Positions 8,013-16,654 of a DNA stretch of 64,000 nucleotides are shown here, in pieces. The notes under the pieces were generated by a model that saw only the letters and a list, made by a program, of their open reading frames with translations, made no database searches and had not been told where the DNA came from. Positions within the stretch are counted from its first letter, which is position 1, and each line of letters begins with the position of its first letter. Source of the DNA: JANWXD01 sp037446115 (GTDB taxonomy: Bacteria > Acidobacteriota > Terriglobia > Bryobacterales > Bryobacteraceae); contig JBBIJF010000017.1 in NCBI GenBank assembly GCA_037446115.1, positions 35,095 to 99,094 on the forward strand. The letters are read 5' to 3'. Position numbers and translations under genes: made by a program.

Positions 8013-10553
8013 CTACGGGGATCGCACCGGGATCAGGAAAGGCTGGCTCAGCCGGTCGCCAACGCGAACCGTTACCGGAATCAACTGCCCCTCTGCCACT
8101 TTCTCGCTCAATCGGATCTCAACCAGATGCACGGAAGCATTCGTTTCCGAAAGCCCCAGGCTCACTGGCCGGTGAGGCACCCCTCCGACGCTGACGGTGA
8201 CGGGCTCGGCGGGCATCGTGACGCCGGGCTCATCCAGCCGCAATACCGACAGCAACAAGGTCTCACCTACTACTGCAGGCTCGGCCAGACTGACGGGCGT
8301 TCCGCTGGCCCGCGATACCGCAACGATGACCGGAGGCGCAAGATCAATTGCAACCACAAACGGAGGCAACACCTGCCCTCCGAGCTCCAGCCTGAGAATC
8401 GCCGGGCCCACCCCCAGGCCTCCCGGCACCTCGAACAGGATTCCTTCTCCGGAAACGCCCAGCACGCGCGCCGGCTGGTCGTTCAAACTTACACGTACGT
8501 CCTCAGGACGCAAGCCCGCAGCAAGCCCCGAGATTTTCAGCAGCGCTTGCCCTCCGGAGTAAATGCTCGGCAATCCCGTATCCGGGTTCAACGGCGAAGG
8601 GTCGGGCACGGGCGCGCCCGGCCTGCCCGGCTCGATCTGGATCGGATTGGATTGCTTCACTACTTCGAGGCCGGTGACAACCGCCGGTGAAAGCGTTGCC
8701 GCCGCCGCACCCTGCGCTACGTGGACGTTGGCCAACAACCGGTCCGGACCCAGAACCCACACCCGGCGCACCACCACATCGCTGCTGCCGAAGCCCACCA
8801 CCGTTCGCCCCTGGCGGAAATGCGTGTTTACGCCGCGCACCTCCACCATCGCCTCAGAACCGGCCGGCAAGGACGCGGGGGTGACGGACACCTCCGGGAG
8901 CGCCGATGGTTCATAAACGTACGCGGGCGGCGCTTGACCGTCCAGAAACAGCGACGTCTGCCCGTCAGGGTTCAGGGCGGTCACCGTGGCGCGGTGTTCG
9001 GACGCTCCCGCCGGAGGCTCCACCACCAGCACGCTTGCCTCTTTGTCAAACTGCACGACGTCTGCCGCCGCCCCGTCAAAAAGAATCCGCGTCTCCTCGC
9101 TGAAGCCCGTTCCGCTGATAACAACCACTTTGCGGCCGCTCGAATCTATAGCCGGGCTCACCGACTGAATGGACGGTGGTGCGGACGCTACCAAATTGAG
9201 GCCCGCGGGCAGCACGTACAGATCGCCGCCCCGACTGAACACCAGATGCCGCGGCCCTACCCCCGAAAAGGGCGTAAAGTGAAAACTCAGTTGCAGGAAA
9301 TTCGGAGCGGGCGGGTAGGCTTGGATGCCGTCGGGCAACACCGATGCGGAGCCCCCGATCACGCTCGCCTGCAATCCCGGAGCCACCGCCCCATTCTCGA
9401 TCAGGCCCACGCCCGAGGCGACCAGAAAATTCCGCGGACCATTCGTGTTGAGAAAAGCAGGCTTGACGGCAATGTTGCCGGGAAAGCTGTACGTCGTCAC
9501 TCCGTAAAGCGTCAGCGGTCCCCGCGGCGTGACTTGGAAGTCATAGCCTTCCAGCGCCGCGCCCGGCGTTACATCCAGCACCGCAGCTTGCAGCACGTCC
9601 CGCGTACCCGGGAAAAACTGGGTCTCAAACAGCGGCCCGGCCGCGAATCGCTGCCCGTCCGGTCCCAGCGGCAGCACGATGTCGTCCGGCCCCAGTTCCG
9701 GCTGCAGCGAGGGCGGCAGCGCGTGGACGTAAAGATAGTAGCGGCCCGGCGGAATGCCTCCGATGTGGTAATAGCCGTCCGGGTCGCTCAAGGCCGCGAC
9801 CGCGGCGCCGCTCGGCGACAGAGCCACCACGGAAGCCAGATGAACGCCCGCCCCGCTGGCCGTAACCCGCCCCTTGATGCCGCCGGTCTGCGACGCGAAC
9901 TCCGGCTTCGGGTACAGCAGTGAAATGCCCGCAATATCGTCATCGGCCAGAGGCCGCGCACGCGTGGTGGCCCGCGTCACCTGGGTGGACATCACGCTCG
10001 AGGCCTGGGTGTGCTGCAACCCCAGGGCGTGGCCCATCTCATGAACCAGAGTCAGAAAGAAGGCATCACTGTAGCTCGGACGGTTCGACAGGTCCTTCGG
10101 TAGCACCAGAACGGAACGCAGAATCGGCACGAAGGCCCCTTCTCCCTCCCCTGTCACCTCGGCCCGCACCGTGGGGCCGCCGAGGGCCACGAGCCCTGGG
10201 GGAACTTCATCGAAGATCACGTCAATTCCGGGCGTGCTCTGCGCGAGGCCGCGGTCGGCAAACCCGCCGAAAGCCAGCCGCAGCTCCGAAGTCGGCACCT
10301 CGCTCCAGGTGCGAGCCGCCAGGCGGATCTGACTCAGCAGCGACTCGAGGCTGTCCCCGGGCGCCATTTGCTCCGGTCCCCGGCTGGAGACGAAGAAGTG
10401 TAACGTATGGTTGGGCAGGGACTTGAGGTCGAACTTCTCGGGGACCGGAGCAAATGGCCCCGTGTGACTGCGGTAATGCAGAAAGTGATAGTGGGCCCAC
10501 AGCGTGCCGCTCATCGCCAGCCCGGCTGCCAGCAACGCCTTTGCCCGGATCAT
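8013..10553 (-). CDS. Exported matrixin-type metalloprotease with carboxypeptidase-regulatory and TIG-like domains
   Basis: 846-residue secreted protein. A short hydrophobic N-terminus (MIRAKALLAAGLAMSGTLWA) is a likely signal peptide. Residues 171-181 are HEMGHALGLQH, the HExxHxxGxxH zinc site of metzincins, and VMS at 187-189 supplies the Met-turn, so this is a predicted active zinc endopeptidase of the matrixin type. About residues 220-275 resemble a carboxypeptidase regulatory-like fold (GIKGRVTASGAGV, DPDGYYHIGGIPPGRYYLYV). The rest consists of beta-rich modules including an IPT/TIG-like one near residues 515-600 (PSIQSVSPAIDSSGRKVVVISGTGFS). The start was set at ATG 10553 because it overlaps the stop of the upstream gene in TGATG; longer in-frame starts upstream give a protein without a signal peptide. 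Substrate unknown. Confidence 0.85.
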   Translation of the reverse strand: MIRAKALLAAGLAMSGTLWAHYHFLHYRSHTGPFAPVPEKFDLKSLPNHTLHFFVSSRGPEQMAPGDSLESLLSQIRLAARTWSEVPTSELRLAFGGFADRGLAQSTPGIDVIFDEVPPGLVALGGPTVRAEVTGEGEGAFVPILRSVLVLPKDLSNRPSYSDAFFLTLVHEMGHALGLQHTQASSVMSTQVTRATTRARPLADDDIAGISLLYPKPEFASQTGGIKGRVTASGAGVHLASVVALSPSGAAVAALSDPDGYYHIGGIPPGRYYLYVHALPPSLQPELGPDDIVLPLGPDGQRFAAGPLFETQFFPGTRDVLQAAVLDVTPGAALEGYDFQVTPRGPLTLYGVTTYSFPGNIAVKPAFLNTNGPRNFLVASGVGLIENGAVAPGLQASVIGGSASVLPDGIQAYPPAPNFLQLSFHFTPFSGVGPRHLVFSRGGDLYVLPAGLNLVASAPPSIQSVSPAIDSSGRKVVVISGTGFSEETRILFDGAAADVVQFDKEASVLVVEPPAGASEHRATVTALNPDGQTSLFLDGQAPPAYVYEPSALPEVSVTPASLPAGSEAMVEVRGVNTHFRQGRTVVGFGSSDVVVRRVWVLGPDRLLANVHVAQGAAAATLSPAVVTGLEVVKQSNPIQIEPGRPGAPVPDPSPLNPDTGLPSIYSGGQALLKISGLAAGLRPEDVRVSLNDQPARVLGVSGEGILFEVPGGLGVGPAILRLELGGQVLPPFVVAIDLAPPVIVAVSRASGTPVSLAEPAVVGETLLLSVLRLDEPGVTMPAEPVTVSVGGVPHRPVSLGLSETNASVHLVEIRLSEKVAEGQLIPVTVRVGDRLSQPFLIPVRSP

Positions 10554-11098
10554 CACCGCCCTTCTTGTCCGCCTCGCGAGATCGCCGCCACGCGCGCCCG
10601 CAGATCGGCCAGCCGCAGGCGCATTGCCTCGTCGGAAATCACCCTGCCGGACTTGGGGTCCACCATGGCTGCCGTGCTCGCCGCCCGCCAGACCATCTCG
10701 CTGCCCGACCCCTCTTTGCTGACGGCAAACACGCCTTGGGAAAGCCCCACGACATGCGTCAGGCCGTTGCGGCCCGTCCACAGAAACAGCACGTACTCCC
10801 CGCCTTCCTGCAGCTTCGGGGCCCCGGAAAACGTCTGCCGCAGCCCCATGGCCACCCCGCCCGGCACCACGACCTCCAGTTGTTGCGCTTCCGGACCCTT
10901 CCAGCGCTCCATCACCTGGACCGTCCAGCGCGTATAGATCACCGGGCCGTGAACGTACGCCCGCGGAGAATACACCCGCCCTCGAACTACAGCTGTAGAT
11001 TTTTCGATCAGCTCCTCAAGCGACAGCCGCTCGAGCGTTGCAGCTTCCCCAAGCCGGAACGCGGCCAGAATTACGAGCGTAATGCGGGCGGCACGCAT
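10553..11098 (-). CDS. Exported protein of unknown function, coupled to the matrixin-like protease
   Basis: 181 residues from ATG 11098, starting MRAARITLVILAAFRLGEA, a plausible signal peptide. The mature part (LERLSLEELIEKSTAVVRGRVYSPRAY, then TRWTVQVMERWKGPEAQQLEVVVPGG and KLQEGGEYVLFLW) reads as a compact beta-barrel-like domain. I do not recognise a named family with certainty, though similar proteins beside matrixin genes are familiar from acidobacteria. Its stop codon overlaps the protease start (TGATG), so the two are very likely translated together and may act together outside the cytoplasm, for example as inhibitor, chaperone or adaptor; that role is inference. No catalytic motif is visible. 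Confidence 0.7.
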   Translation of the reverse strand: MRAARITLVILAAFRLGEAATLERLSLEELIEKSTAVVRGRVYSPRAYVHGPVIYTRWTVQVMERWKGPEAQQLEVVVPGGVAMGLRQTFSGAPKLQEGGEYVLFLWTGRNGLTHVVGLSQGVFAVSKEGSGSEMVWRAASTAAMVDPKSGRVISDEAMRLRLADLRARVAAISRGGQEGR

Positions 11099-11229
11099 GG
11101 CGTCCCTCTGGACTCCTGCACGCCCCGTGCCACTCAGGGGTCTGCTAACCCGTTGTGAAACCTCCCCGGATACCCCCTCCTTGGCAGCCCTGCTGTGGCC
11201 CCTTGACACGGCCGCCCGCCACGGCCGCC

Positions 11230-12384
11230 TCAGGGGGTGTACTGGCGAACCGTCTCCCAGCGCCCGCTTGAGGCCGAGCGCAGCACCGCATCCGTCACGT
11301 ATTCTGTGGCCAGCGCCTCGCGGAAGGTGGGCGAAGCCTGCTCACCCCGGGCCAGCGCCCCGAGAAAGTCCGCGATCTGATGCACGAAGGTATGCTCGTA
11401 GCCGATTTGCAGGCCCGGCACCCACCAGCACTTCATGTAAGGGTGATCCCCGTCGGTTACGTGAATGGACCGCCAGCCCCGCACGAGGCCGGCATCCCGG
11501 TGGTCAAAGTATTGCAGCCGGTGCAGATCGTGCAGGTCCCAGAAAATCGAGGCGTGCTCGCCGTTGATCTCCAGCGTGTACAGCGCCTTGTGCCCGCGCG
11601 CATAGCGCGTGGCTTCAAACGTCGCCAGCGAGCCGTTGGAAAACCGCGCCAGAAACGCGCACGCATCGTCAATGCCCACCGGCTCGACGCGCCCCGTCAG
11701 AGTGTGTTTCCGCTCCTTGACGAACGTCTCCGTCATGGCCGTCACCTCCCGGATCGGCCCGTTGAGCCACATCGCCGTGTCAATGCAGTGCGCCAGCAGG
11801 TCTCCCGTAACCCCGCTGCCGGCCACCTGCACGTCCAGCCGCCACAACGCCGCCCCGCCCTGCGGCAGATCTTTGGAAATCGTCCAGTCCTGTAGAAATT
11901 TGGCGCGGTAGTGGAACACCTTGCCGAGCCGTCCCTCGTCAATCAGTTGCTTGGCCAGCGTAACGGCTGGAACGCGCCGGTAGTTGTACCAGACCATGTT
12001 GGCCACACCCGCCTTTTCCACCGCCTCGACCATCCGCTCGGCCTCCGCCACATTGCGCGCCAGCGGCTTTTCGCACAGCACCATCTTGCCCGCCTGCGCC
12101 GCCGCCACCGCAATCTCGGCGTGGGTGTCGTTGGGGCTGGCGATGTCCACCAGATCCACGTCCGGACGCGCCACGAGCGAGCGCCAGTCCGTTTCAAACG
12201 TTTCGTAGCCCCACCGTTCCGCAAACGCGCGCGCGTTGTCTGCGTTGCGCCCGCACACCGCCTTCAGAACCAGCCGGCAAGGCAGCGAAAAGAAATGCCC
12301 CGCCTTGGCGTAAGCGTTCGAATGCGCCCGGCCCATGAAACCGTAGCCGATCAAACCGATGCGAAGTTCCTTCGGTAGCTCCAT
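11230..12384 (-). CDS. Gfo/Idh/MocA family oxidoreductase
   Basis: 384 residues. An N-terminal Rossmann fold (RIGLIGYGFMGRAHSNAYAKAG) is followed by the diagnostic EKP motif in VLCEKPLARNVAEAERM and a C-terminal beta-sheet domain starting around residue 130 with MVWYNYRRVPAVTLAKQLID. Members oxidise or reduce sugars, inositols or their derivatives with NAD(P). No signal peptide, so cytoplasmic. It lies 43 nt downstream of a sugar-isomerase/epimerase-like TIM-barrel gene on the same strand, a pairing common in polyol and sugar catabolism. Substrate cannot be named from sequence. The region between its end and the preceding exported-protein gene (11099-11229) shows nothing clear. Confidence 0.9.
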   Translation of the reverse strand: MELPKELRIGLIGYGFMGRAHSNAYAKAGHFFSLPCRLVLKAVCGRNADNARAFAERWGYETFETDWRSLVARPDVDLVDIASPNDTHAEIAVAAAQAGKMVLCEKPLARNVAEAERMVEAVEKAGVANMVWYNYRRVPAVTLAKQLIDEGRLGKVFHYRAKFLQDWTISKDLPQGGAALWRLDVQVAGSGVTGDLLAHCIDTAMWLNGPIREVTAMTETFVKERKHTLTGRVEPVGIDDACAFLARFSNGSLATFEATRYARGHKALYTLEINGEHASIFWDLHDLHRLQYFDHRDAGLVRGWRSIHVTDGDHPYMKCWWVPGLQIGYEHTFVHQIADFLGALARGEQASPTFREALATEYVTDAVLRSASSGRWETVRQYTP

Positions 12385-12427
12385 CTCCCGATTCCGCTCC
12401 TTGTCGTGCCAGTGTTGTCAGGGAAAC

Positions 12428-13492
12428 CTATTCCCGCCAGCCGTGCGCCTGGCGGACGGCCGCCATCGTGGCCAGAATCTTGTTCCAGGTCTCCTGCCGG
12501 AGCATCACCTCGTTGGGGAACATGCAGCCGTCCCAGCAGATGTGCCGGAAGGCCCGGGTGGGCGCACCGCTCTCGTCCCGCAGCCAGTGGCCCGCATCCC
12601 GCACGATGTCCAGCTTGCCGTTGGGATCGTCCGGCAGGCAGTGCCGCCCGGTCTTGTCGTGCGAGCCCGCTCCTTTCACCGTGGCGTCGTTCTGCGCCAC
12701 ATGGAAGTCAATCGTCCAGGGCCGCAGGGCCCGCGTCAGCTGCCGCAGCGCCTCCTGCAGCCGCTCGGTCTGACTCCACTCAAAATCCTCCGGCAGGATT
12801 CGGTCCTCCGGCGCGTTGTAGCCCAGCGTGAACAGCAGCGTGTGGGCCATGTCGGCCTGAAAGCCCAGCGTCTTCGGCCGGTCCACCCGCTCGAGCAACT
12901 CCACCACTTTCCGCCAGCTGTGCATCCCGCCCCAGCAGATTTCCCCTTCGGCCGCCAGCCGCTCGCCGTGATCCTCGGCGATCGCGCAGGCTTCCCGAAA
13001 CGTGCCCACCAGCCGCTGCGTGTTGCCTTCCGGATCCTGAAGCCATTCCGCAGGACTCGCCGCCGAATCAATCCGGATAACGCCGTAAGGACGCACGCCC
13101 AGCTCCCGCAGCGCCGCACCGATCCGGCAGGCCTTGCGCACCTGTGTGAGAAAACGCCGGCGCTCCTCCTGGCTGCCCATGGCGGACCCCCCTCCCGTGG
13201 GCGGCCACACCGGAGCCACCAGCGAGCCGGCCACAAAGTTCCGCGCCCGCAGCTTGGCGGCCAGCCGCTTCAGTTCATCCGGGCTCGAATCAATCGAAAT
13301 GTGCGGATCGTACAAAAACAGATCCACGCCCTCGAAGCGAACCCCGTCGGCCTGGGCCGCCGCCGTCAGATCCAGCATCGTGTCCAGATCAATCGGTGGC
13401 TCCGACCCCGGGCCTTTGCCCACCAGTCCGGGCCACATGGCGTTGTGCAGTCTCGGGTAGTTGTTTTGCGTCGCTTCAGCCATCGCCTCCAT
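12428..13492 (-). CDS. Sugar phosphate isomerase/epimerase-like TIM-barrel protein
   Basis: 354 residues from ATG 13492 (a second ATG is at 13483). It has the layout of the xylose-isomerase-like TIM barrel family: FEGVDLFLYDPHISIDSSPDEL near the N-terminus, an internal ICWGGMHSW segment, the metal-ligand-like GFQADMAHTLL and DFHVAQNDATVKGAGSHDKTGRHC, and HICWDGCMFPNEV at the end. Such proteins epimerise or isomerise sugars, often with a divalent metal. It is first in a two-gene unit with the Gfo/Idh/MocA oxidoreductase, suggesting consecutive steps on one sugar-like substrate. A promoter-like sequence ends 11 nt before ATG 13492 and there is no Shine-Dalgarno sequence, so its message may be leaderless. 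Exact reaction unknown. Confidence 0.75.
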   Translation of the reverse strand: MEAMAEATQNNYPRLHNAMWPGLVGKGPGSEPPIDLDTMLDLTAAAQADGVRFEGVDLFLYDPHISIDSSPDELKRLAAKLRARNFVAGSLVAPVWPPTGGGSAMGSQEERRRFLTQVRKACRIGAALRELGVRPYGVIRIDSAASPAEWLQDPEGNTQRLVGTFREACAIAEDHGERLAAEGEICWGGMHSWRKVVELLERVDRPKTLGFQADMAHTLLFTLGYNAPEDRILPEDFEWSQTERLQEALRQLTRALRPWTIDFHVAQNDATVKGAGSHDKTGRHCLPDDPNGKLDIVRDAGHWLRDESGAPTRAFRHICWDGCMFPNEVMLRQETWNKILATMAAVRQAHGWRE

Positions 13493-13503
13493 GCCTCATC
13501 GGT

Positions 13504-13532
13504 AGCATATAGCGCGCTCGCGCCCGCTGCAA
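13504..13532 (-). promoter_or_regulatory. Candidate promoter of the isomerase-oxidoreductase pair
   Basis: On the minus strand TTGCAG (13532-13527) and TATGCT (13509-13504) are separated by 17 nt; the start codon at 13492 follows 11 nt after the -10 element with no ribosome-binding site between. Layout matches the ilv leader and argF promoters. Confidence 0.45.
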
Positions 13533-13654
13533 GGCTTCGCGCGCAGCCGGACCTCGCGCCCGGAAACGCTTCACCCCGGCCGCTCCCCCACGACCTTCCG
13601 CGACGCCGCGCCGTTGACTTGTCCAGGCCAATATGGTACGCTTGGCTCACCGGC

Positions 13655-15136
13655 ATGTTGGGTGCACTCCAGCTCGATCCCGGCGCCCAGACACCGCTCT
13701 ACCTCCAGCTGGCCGAGCAAATCCGCGAGTTCATTCGCTCCGGGCGCCTCACCGCCGGAGATCGCCTCCCCGCCACCCGTGAATTGGCTGGTAAACTTGG
13801 CCTGAACCGCTCCACCGTCAACGCCGCCTACGCCCTCCTCCATGCGGAGGGCCTGATCCAGGGCCACGTGGGCCGGGGCAGTTTCGTCTCCACCCGCCTC
13901 CCCGGCCGCAGCCGCGACTGGAGCCGCCTCCTCGAGTCCGTAAGCCGCTTCAGCGCCCTCTCGTTCGCCACCGCTGGCGAGCCGCAGGATTTCATCAGCT
14001 TCGCCACTTCCCGCCCGGACGAGAGCCTCTTTCCCCTCGAAGAATTCCGCGCCAGCTGCCGCGAAGTGATCGAAAGTGCGCAAGCTCGCACCCTGCTCCA
14101 GCTCGGCTCCCCGGCCGGATACGCCCCGCTGCGGGAGTATCTGCTCGATGAGGCCCGGCGAGAAGGCCTTCTCCGTCCCAGCGACGACGTCCTGATTACC
14201 AGCGGCTGCCAGCAGGCGCTCGATCTCCTCCACCGCGTGCTCGTGCGCCCGGGCGACGTCGTGGCCATCGAAGAGCCCGCCTCCCCGGGTCTGCGCAGCC
14301 TGTTGCTGCGCGCCGGCGCGCGGCTGGTCGGCGTGCCCATCCGCCCCACCGGCCTGGATCTGGCGCAACTTGAGCAGGTGCTCGCCCGCGAGCGCCCCCG
14401 CCTGCTCGTGCTCACCCCCAGCTTCCAGAACCCCACCGGATTGAGCCTGTCGCGCGAGGCGCGCCGCACCGTGCTGGAGCTGGCCGGCGCCTCCGGCGCC
14501 GTCGTCGTCGAAAATGACATCTACGGCGATCTGCGCTATAACGGAGCCCCGCTGCCCACCCTCAAACAGATGGATGAAACCGGCGACACCGTCCTGCTGC
14601 GCAGCTTCTCCAAGGTCGCGTTCCCGGGCCTGCGTGTCGGATGGCTCATCGGGCCACGGCCTCTGGTGGCCCGCCTGGCCGAGGCCAAACAGTGGACCGA
14701 CCTGCACACCGACCAGCTTTCCCAGGCCGTCCTGTTGCGCTTCGCCCTTTCCGGCCGTCTGGCCCGGCACCGCGAGCGCGTCCGGCGCGCTGGCGCCGAA
14801 CGGCTCGCCGCCGCTTTGACGGCCTGCCGCCGCCACCTCCCCAAAGGCGCTTCCTGGACGCAGCCTCAGGGAGGCATGAACCTCTGGATCCGCTTGCCCG
14901 AGCCGCTCGACACCGCCGAACTGCTGCCCCGCGCCCGCCAGCAGAAGGTCACCTATCTGCCCGGCAAGTTCTTCGAAGTCTCACTGCCCCAGGGAGCCGG
15001 CCTGCGCATCTGCTTTGCCGGCGTGCCTCCGGCTCAGATCCGCACCGGCCTCAGCATCCTGGGAAGAATTTTCAAGGAGGAAATGGACCGAGCCCGCGCC
15101 GCCGGCCGCCTCAGCCCGGCCCCGGCGCTGGTCTGA
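13655..15136 (+). CDS. pdxR: MocR/PdxR-type regulator (GntR helix-turn-helix fused to aminotransferase-like domain)
   Basis: 493 residues from ATG 13655. Residues 1-75 are a GntR-type winged helix (TPLYLQLAEQIREFIRSGRL, then LPATRELAGKLGLNRSTVNAAYALLHAEGLI). Residues from about 110 form a fold-type I aminotransferase domain with ENDIYGDLRYNG and the PLP-lysine motif RSFSKVAFPGLRVGW, Lys at residue 320. MocR proteins use PLP as effector rather than for catalysis. It ends 14 nt before pdxS in the same direction, so the specific name PdxR (activator of PLP synthesis in other bacteria) is a context-based inference; in many genomes pdxR is divergent from pdxS. A longer in-frame ORF extends upstream but is antisense to the isomerase gene and was not used. 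Confidence 0.85.
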   Translation: MLGALQLDPGAQTPLYLQLAEQIREFIRSGRLTAGDRLPATRELAGKLGLNRSTVNAAYALLHAEGLIQGHVGRGSFVSTRLPGRSRDWSRLLESVSRFSALSFATAGEPQDFISFATSRPDESLFPLEEFRASCREVIESAQARTLLQLGSPAGYAPLREYLLDEARREGLLRPSDDVLITSGCQQALDLLHRVLVRPGDVVAIEEPASPGLRSLLLRAGARLVGVPIRPTGLDLAQLEQVLARERPRLLVLTPSFQNPTGLSLSREARRTVLELAGASGAVVVENDIYGDLRYNGAPLPTLKQMDETGDTVLLRSFSKVAFPGLRVGWLIGPRPLVARLAEAKQWTDLHTDQLSQAVLLRFALSGRLARHRERVRRAGAERLAAALTACRRHLPKGASWTQPQGGMNLWIRLPEPLDTAELLPRARQQKVTYLPGKFFEVSLPQGAGLRICFAGVPPAQIRTGLSILGRIFKEEMDRARAAGRLSPAPALV

Positions 15137-15150
15137 AACAGGGAGGAACT

Positions 15151-16038
15151 ATGCTCTATCTCGACGACGATTTCCGCGTCAAAGTCGGCCTCGCCGAAAT
15201 GCTCAAAGGCGGCGTCATCATGGACGTCACCAATGCCGAGCAGGCCGTCATCGCCGAAAAGGCCGGCGCCGCCGCCGTCATGGCCCTCGAGCGCGTCCCC
15301 GCCGACATCCGCAAGCAGGGCGGCGTCGCGCGCATGGCCCCCATCCGCAAGATCCGCGAAATCATGGAGGCCGTCAGCATCCCCGTCATGGCCAAGTGCC
15401 GCATCGGCCACTTCGTCGAGGCCCGCATCCTCGAGGCTCTGCAGGTGGACTACATTGACGAAAGCGAAGTCCTCACCCCTGCCGACGAAGAGCACCACGT
15501 GGACAAGCGCGCCTTCCGCGTCCCCTTCGTCTGCGGCGCCCGCAACCTCGGCGAAGCCCTCCGCCGCATCGCCGAAGGCGCCGCCATGATCCGCACCAAA
15601 GGCGAAGCCGGCTCCGGCAACGTCGTGGAGGCGGTGCGCCACATGCGCGCCATCCAGCGCGAAATCCGGCAGCTCACCGTGCTCGGCAAAGAGGAGCGCG
15701 CCGCCGAAGCGAAACGCCTCCAGGCCCCCCTGGAGCTGGTCGAGTACGTGGCCGAACACGGCAAGCTCCCCGTGCCCAACTTCTCGGCCGGCGGCATCGC
15801 CACCCCCGCCGACGCCGCCCTCGTCATGCAGCTGGGTGCCGAAGCCGTCTTCGTCGGCTCGGGCATCTTCAAGTCCGAGGACCCCGAGGCCCGGGCCCGC
15901 GCGATCGTCAAGGCCGTCACCTATTACAACGACCCCCAAAAACTGCTCGAAGCCAGCGAGGAGCTCGGCATGGCCATGCCCGGCCTGGACGTCTCCCGGC
16001 TTCCGGAATCCGAACTGCTCCAGACCCGCGGCTGGTGA
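15151..16038 (+). CDS. pdxS: Pyridoxal 5'-phosphate synthase, synthase subunit
   Basis: Makes PLP from ribose 5-phosphate, glyceraldehyde 3-phosphate and ammonia supplied by PdxT. 295 residues, the usual length. Conserved features: the beginning LKGGVIMDVTNAEQAVIAEKAGA, the segment ALERVPADIRKQGGVARM that contains the catalytic Lys region, FVEARILEALQVDYIDESEV, the phosphate loop IRTKGEAGSGNVVEAVRHMR and the late NFSAGGIATPADAALVMQLG. ATG 15151 is preceded by AGGGAGGAA at good spacing. It lies between the MocR regulator and pdxT in one transcription unit. Identification is unambiguous. Confidence 0.98.
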   Translation: MLYLDDDFRVKVGLAEMLKGGVIMDVTNAEQAVIAEKAGAAAVMALERVPADIRKQGGVARMAPIRKIREIMEAVSIPVMAKCRIGHFVEARILEALQVDYIDESEVLTPADEEHHVDKRAFRVPFVCGARNLGEALRRIAEGAAMIRTKGEAGSGNVVEAVRHMRAIQREIRQLTVLGKEERAAEAKRLQAPLELVEYVAEHGKLPVPNFSAGGIATPADAALVMQLGAEAVFVGSGIFKSEDPEARARAIVKAVTYYNDPQKLLEASEELGMAMPGLDVSRLPESELLQTRGW

Positions 16039-16067
16039 GGCCCGCCGCCGCAAGGCAGGAAGCATCC

Positions 16068-16649
16068 ATGACCAAACGTGTCGGCGTGCTCGCTTTGCAG
16101 GGTGACTTTGACGCCCACTGCCGTGCCGTGCGCCGGGCGGGCGCCGAAGCCGTGCTGGTGCGCACCGCCACCGAACTGGCCGCCGTCGACGGCCTCATCA
16201 TCCCCGGCGGCGAAAGCACCACCATGCTGAAACTGCTCCGCGATGAGGCCCTGCTGGAACCTCTGCGTCAGTTCGGTCTCCGCCGTCCCATCTTCGGCAC
16301 CTGCGCCGGCGCCATCCTGCTGGCGCGGGAAGTCTCACGCCCCGAGCAGGAAAGCCTCGCGTTGATGGATATCGCGGTCGAGCGCAACGCCTACGGCCGC
16401 CAGCTCGACAGCCACGTCGCCCGCATCCGGCCGGAAGAGGAATTCTTGCGCCGCGCCGGAGGCGGGGAATTGGAAACGGTGTTCATCCGCGCTCCCATCA
16501 TCCGCCGGACCGGACCGGCCGTGCAGGTGCTCGCACGTTATCGCGGCGATCCCATCCTTGTCGAGGAGGGAATACACCTTGCCGCCACCTTCCACCCGGA
16601 ACTCACTGCCGACGACCGGATCCACCGCCTGTTTCTCTCCCGACTCTGA
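16068..16649 (+). CDS. pdxT: Pyridoxal 5'-phosphate synthase, glutaminase subunit
   Basis: Class I glutamine amidotransferase partner of PdxS, 193 residues. The nucleophile lies in FGTCAGAILLA, the oxyanion/substrate loop is IIPGGESTTMLKLL, and the His-Glu pair is in ATFHPELTADDRIH near the C-terminus. Start set at ATG 16068 (MTKRVGVLALQGDF), the position conserved in the family; an upstream in-frame GTG at 16035 overlaps pdxS and adds non-conserved residues. Spacer to pdxS is 29 nt. Co-expression with pdxS gives the ammonia-channelling complex. Confidence 0.97.
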   Translation: MTKRVGVLALQGDFDAHCRAVRRAGAEAVLVRTATELAAVDGLIIPGGESTTMLKLLRDEALLEPLRQFGLRRPIFGTCAGAILLAREVSRPEQESLALMDIAVERNAYGRQLDSHVARIRPEEEFLRRAGGGELETVFIRAPIIRRTGPAVQVLARYRGDPILVEEGIHLAATFHPELTADDRIHRLFLSRL

Positions 16650-16654
16650 TTCCC

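Noticed and set aside
10987..10998. CTACAGCTGTAG palindrome resembling a BlaI operator
   Set aside because: Lies inside the coding sequence of the small exported protein, not in a promoter; likely chance in a STAV codon context.
13614..13642. TTGACT as -35 of a pdxR promoter
   Set aside because: TATGGT is only 12 nt away; TACGCT at 17 nt matches the -10 consensus poorly, so no promoter was called.
12359..13654. Upstream in-frame extension of the MocR regulator
   Set aside because: Antisense to the isomerase gene; the conserved helix-turn-helix starts right after ATG 13655.
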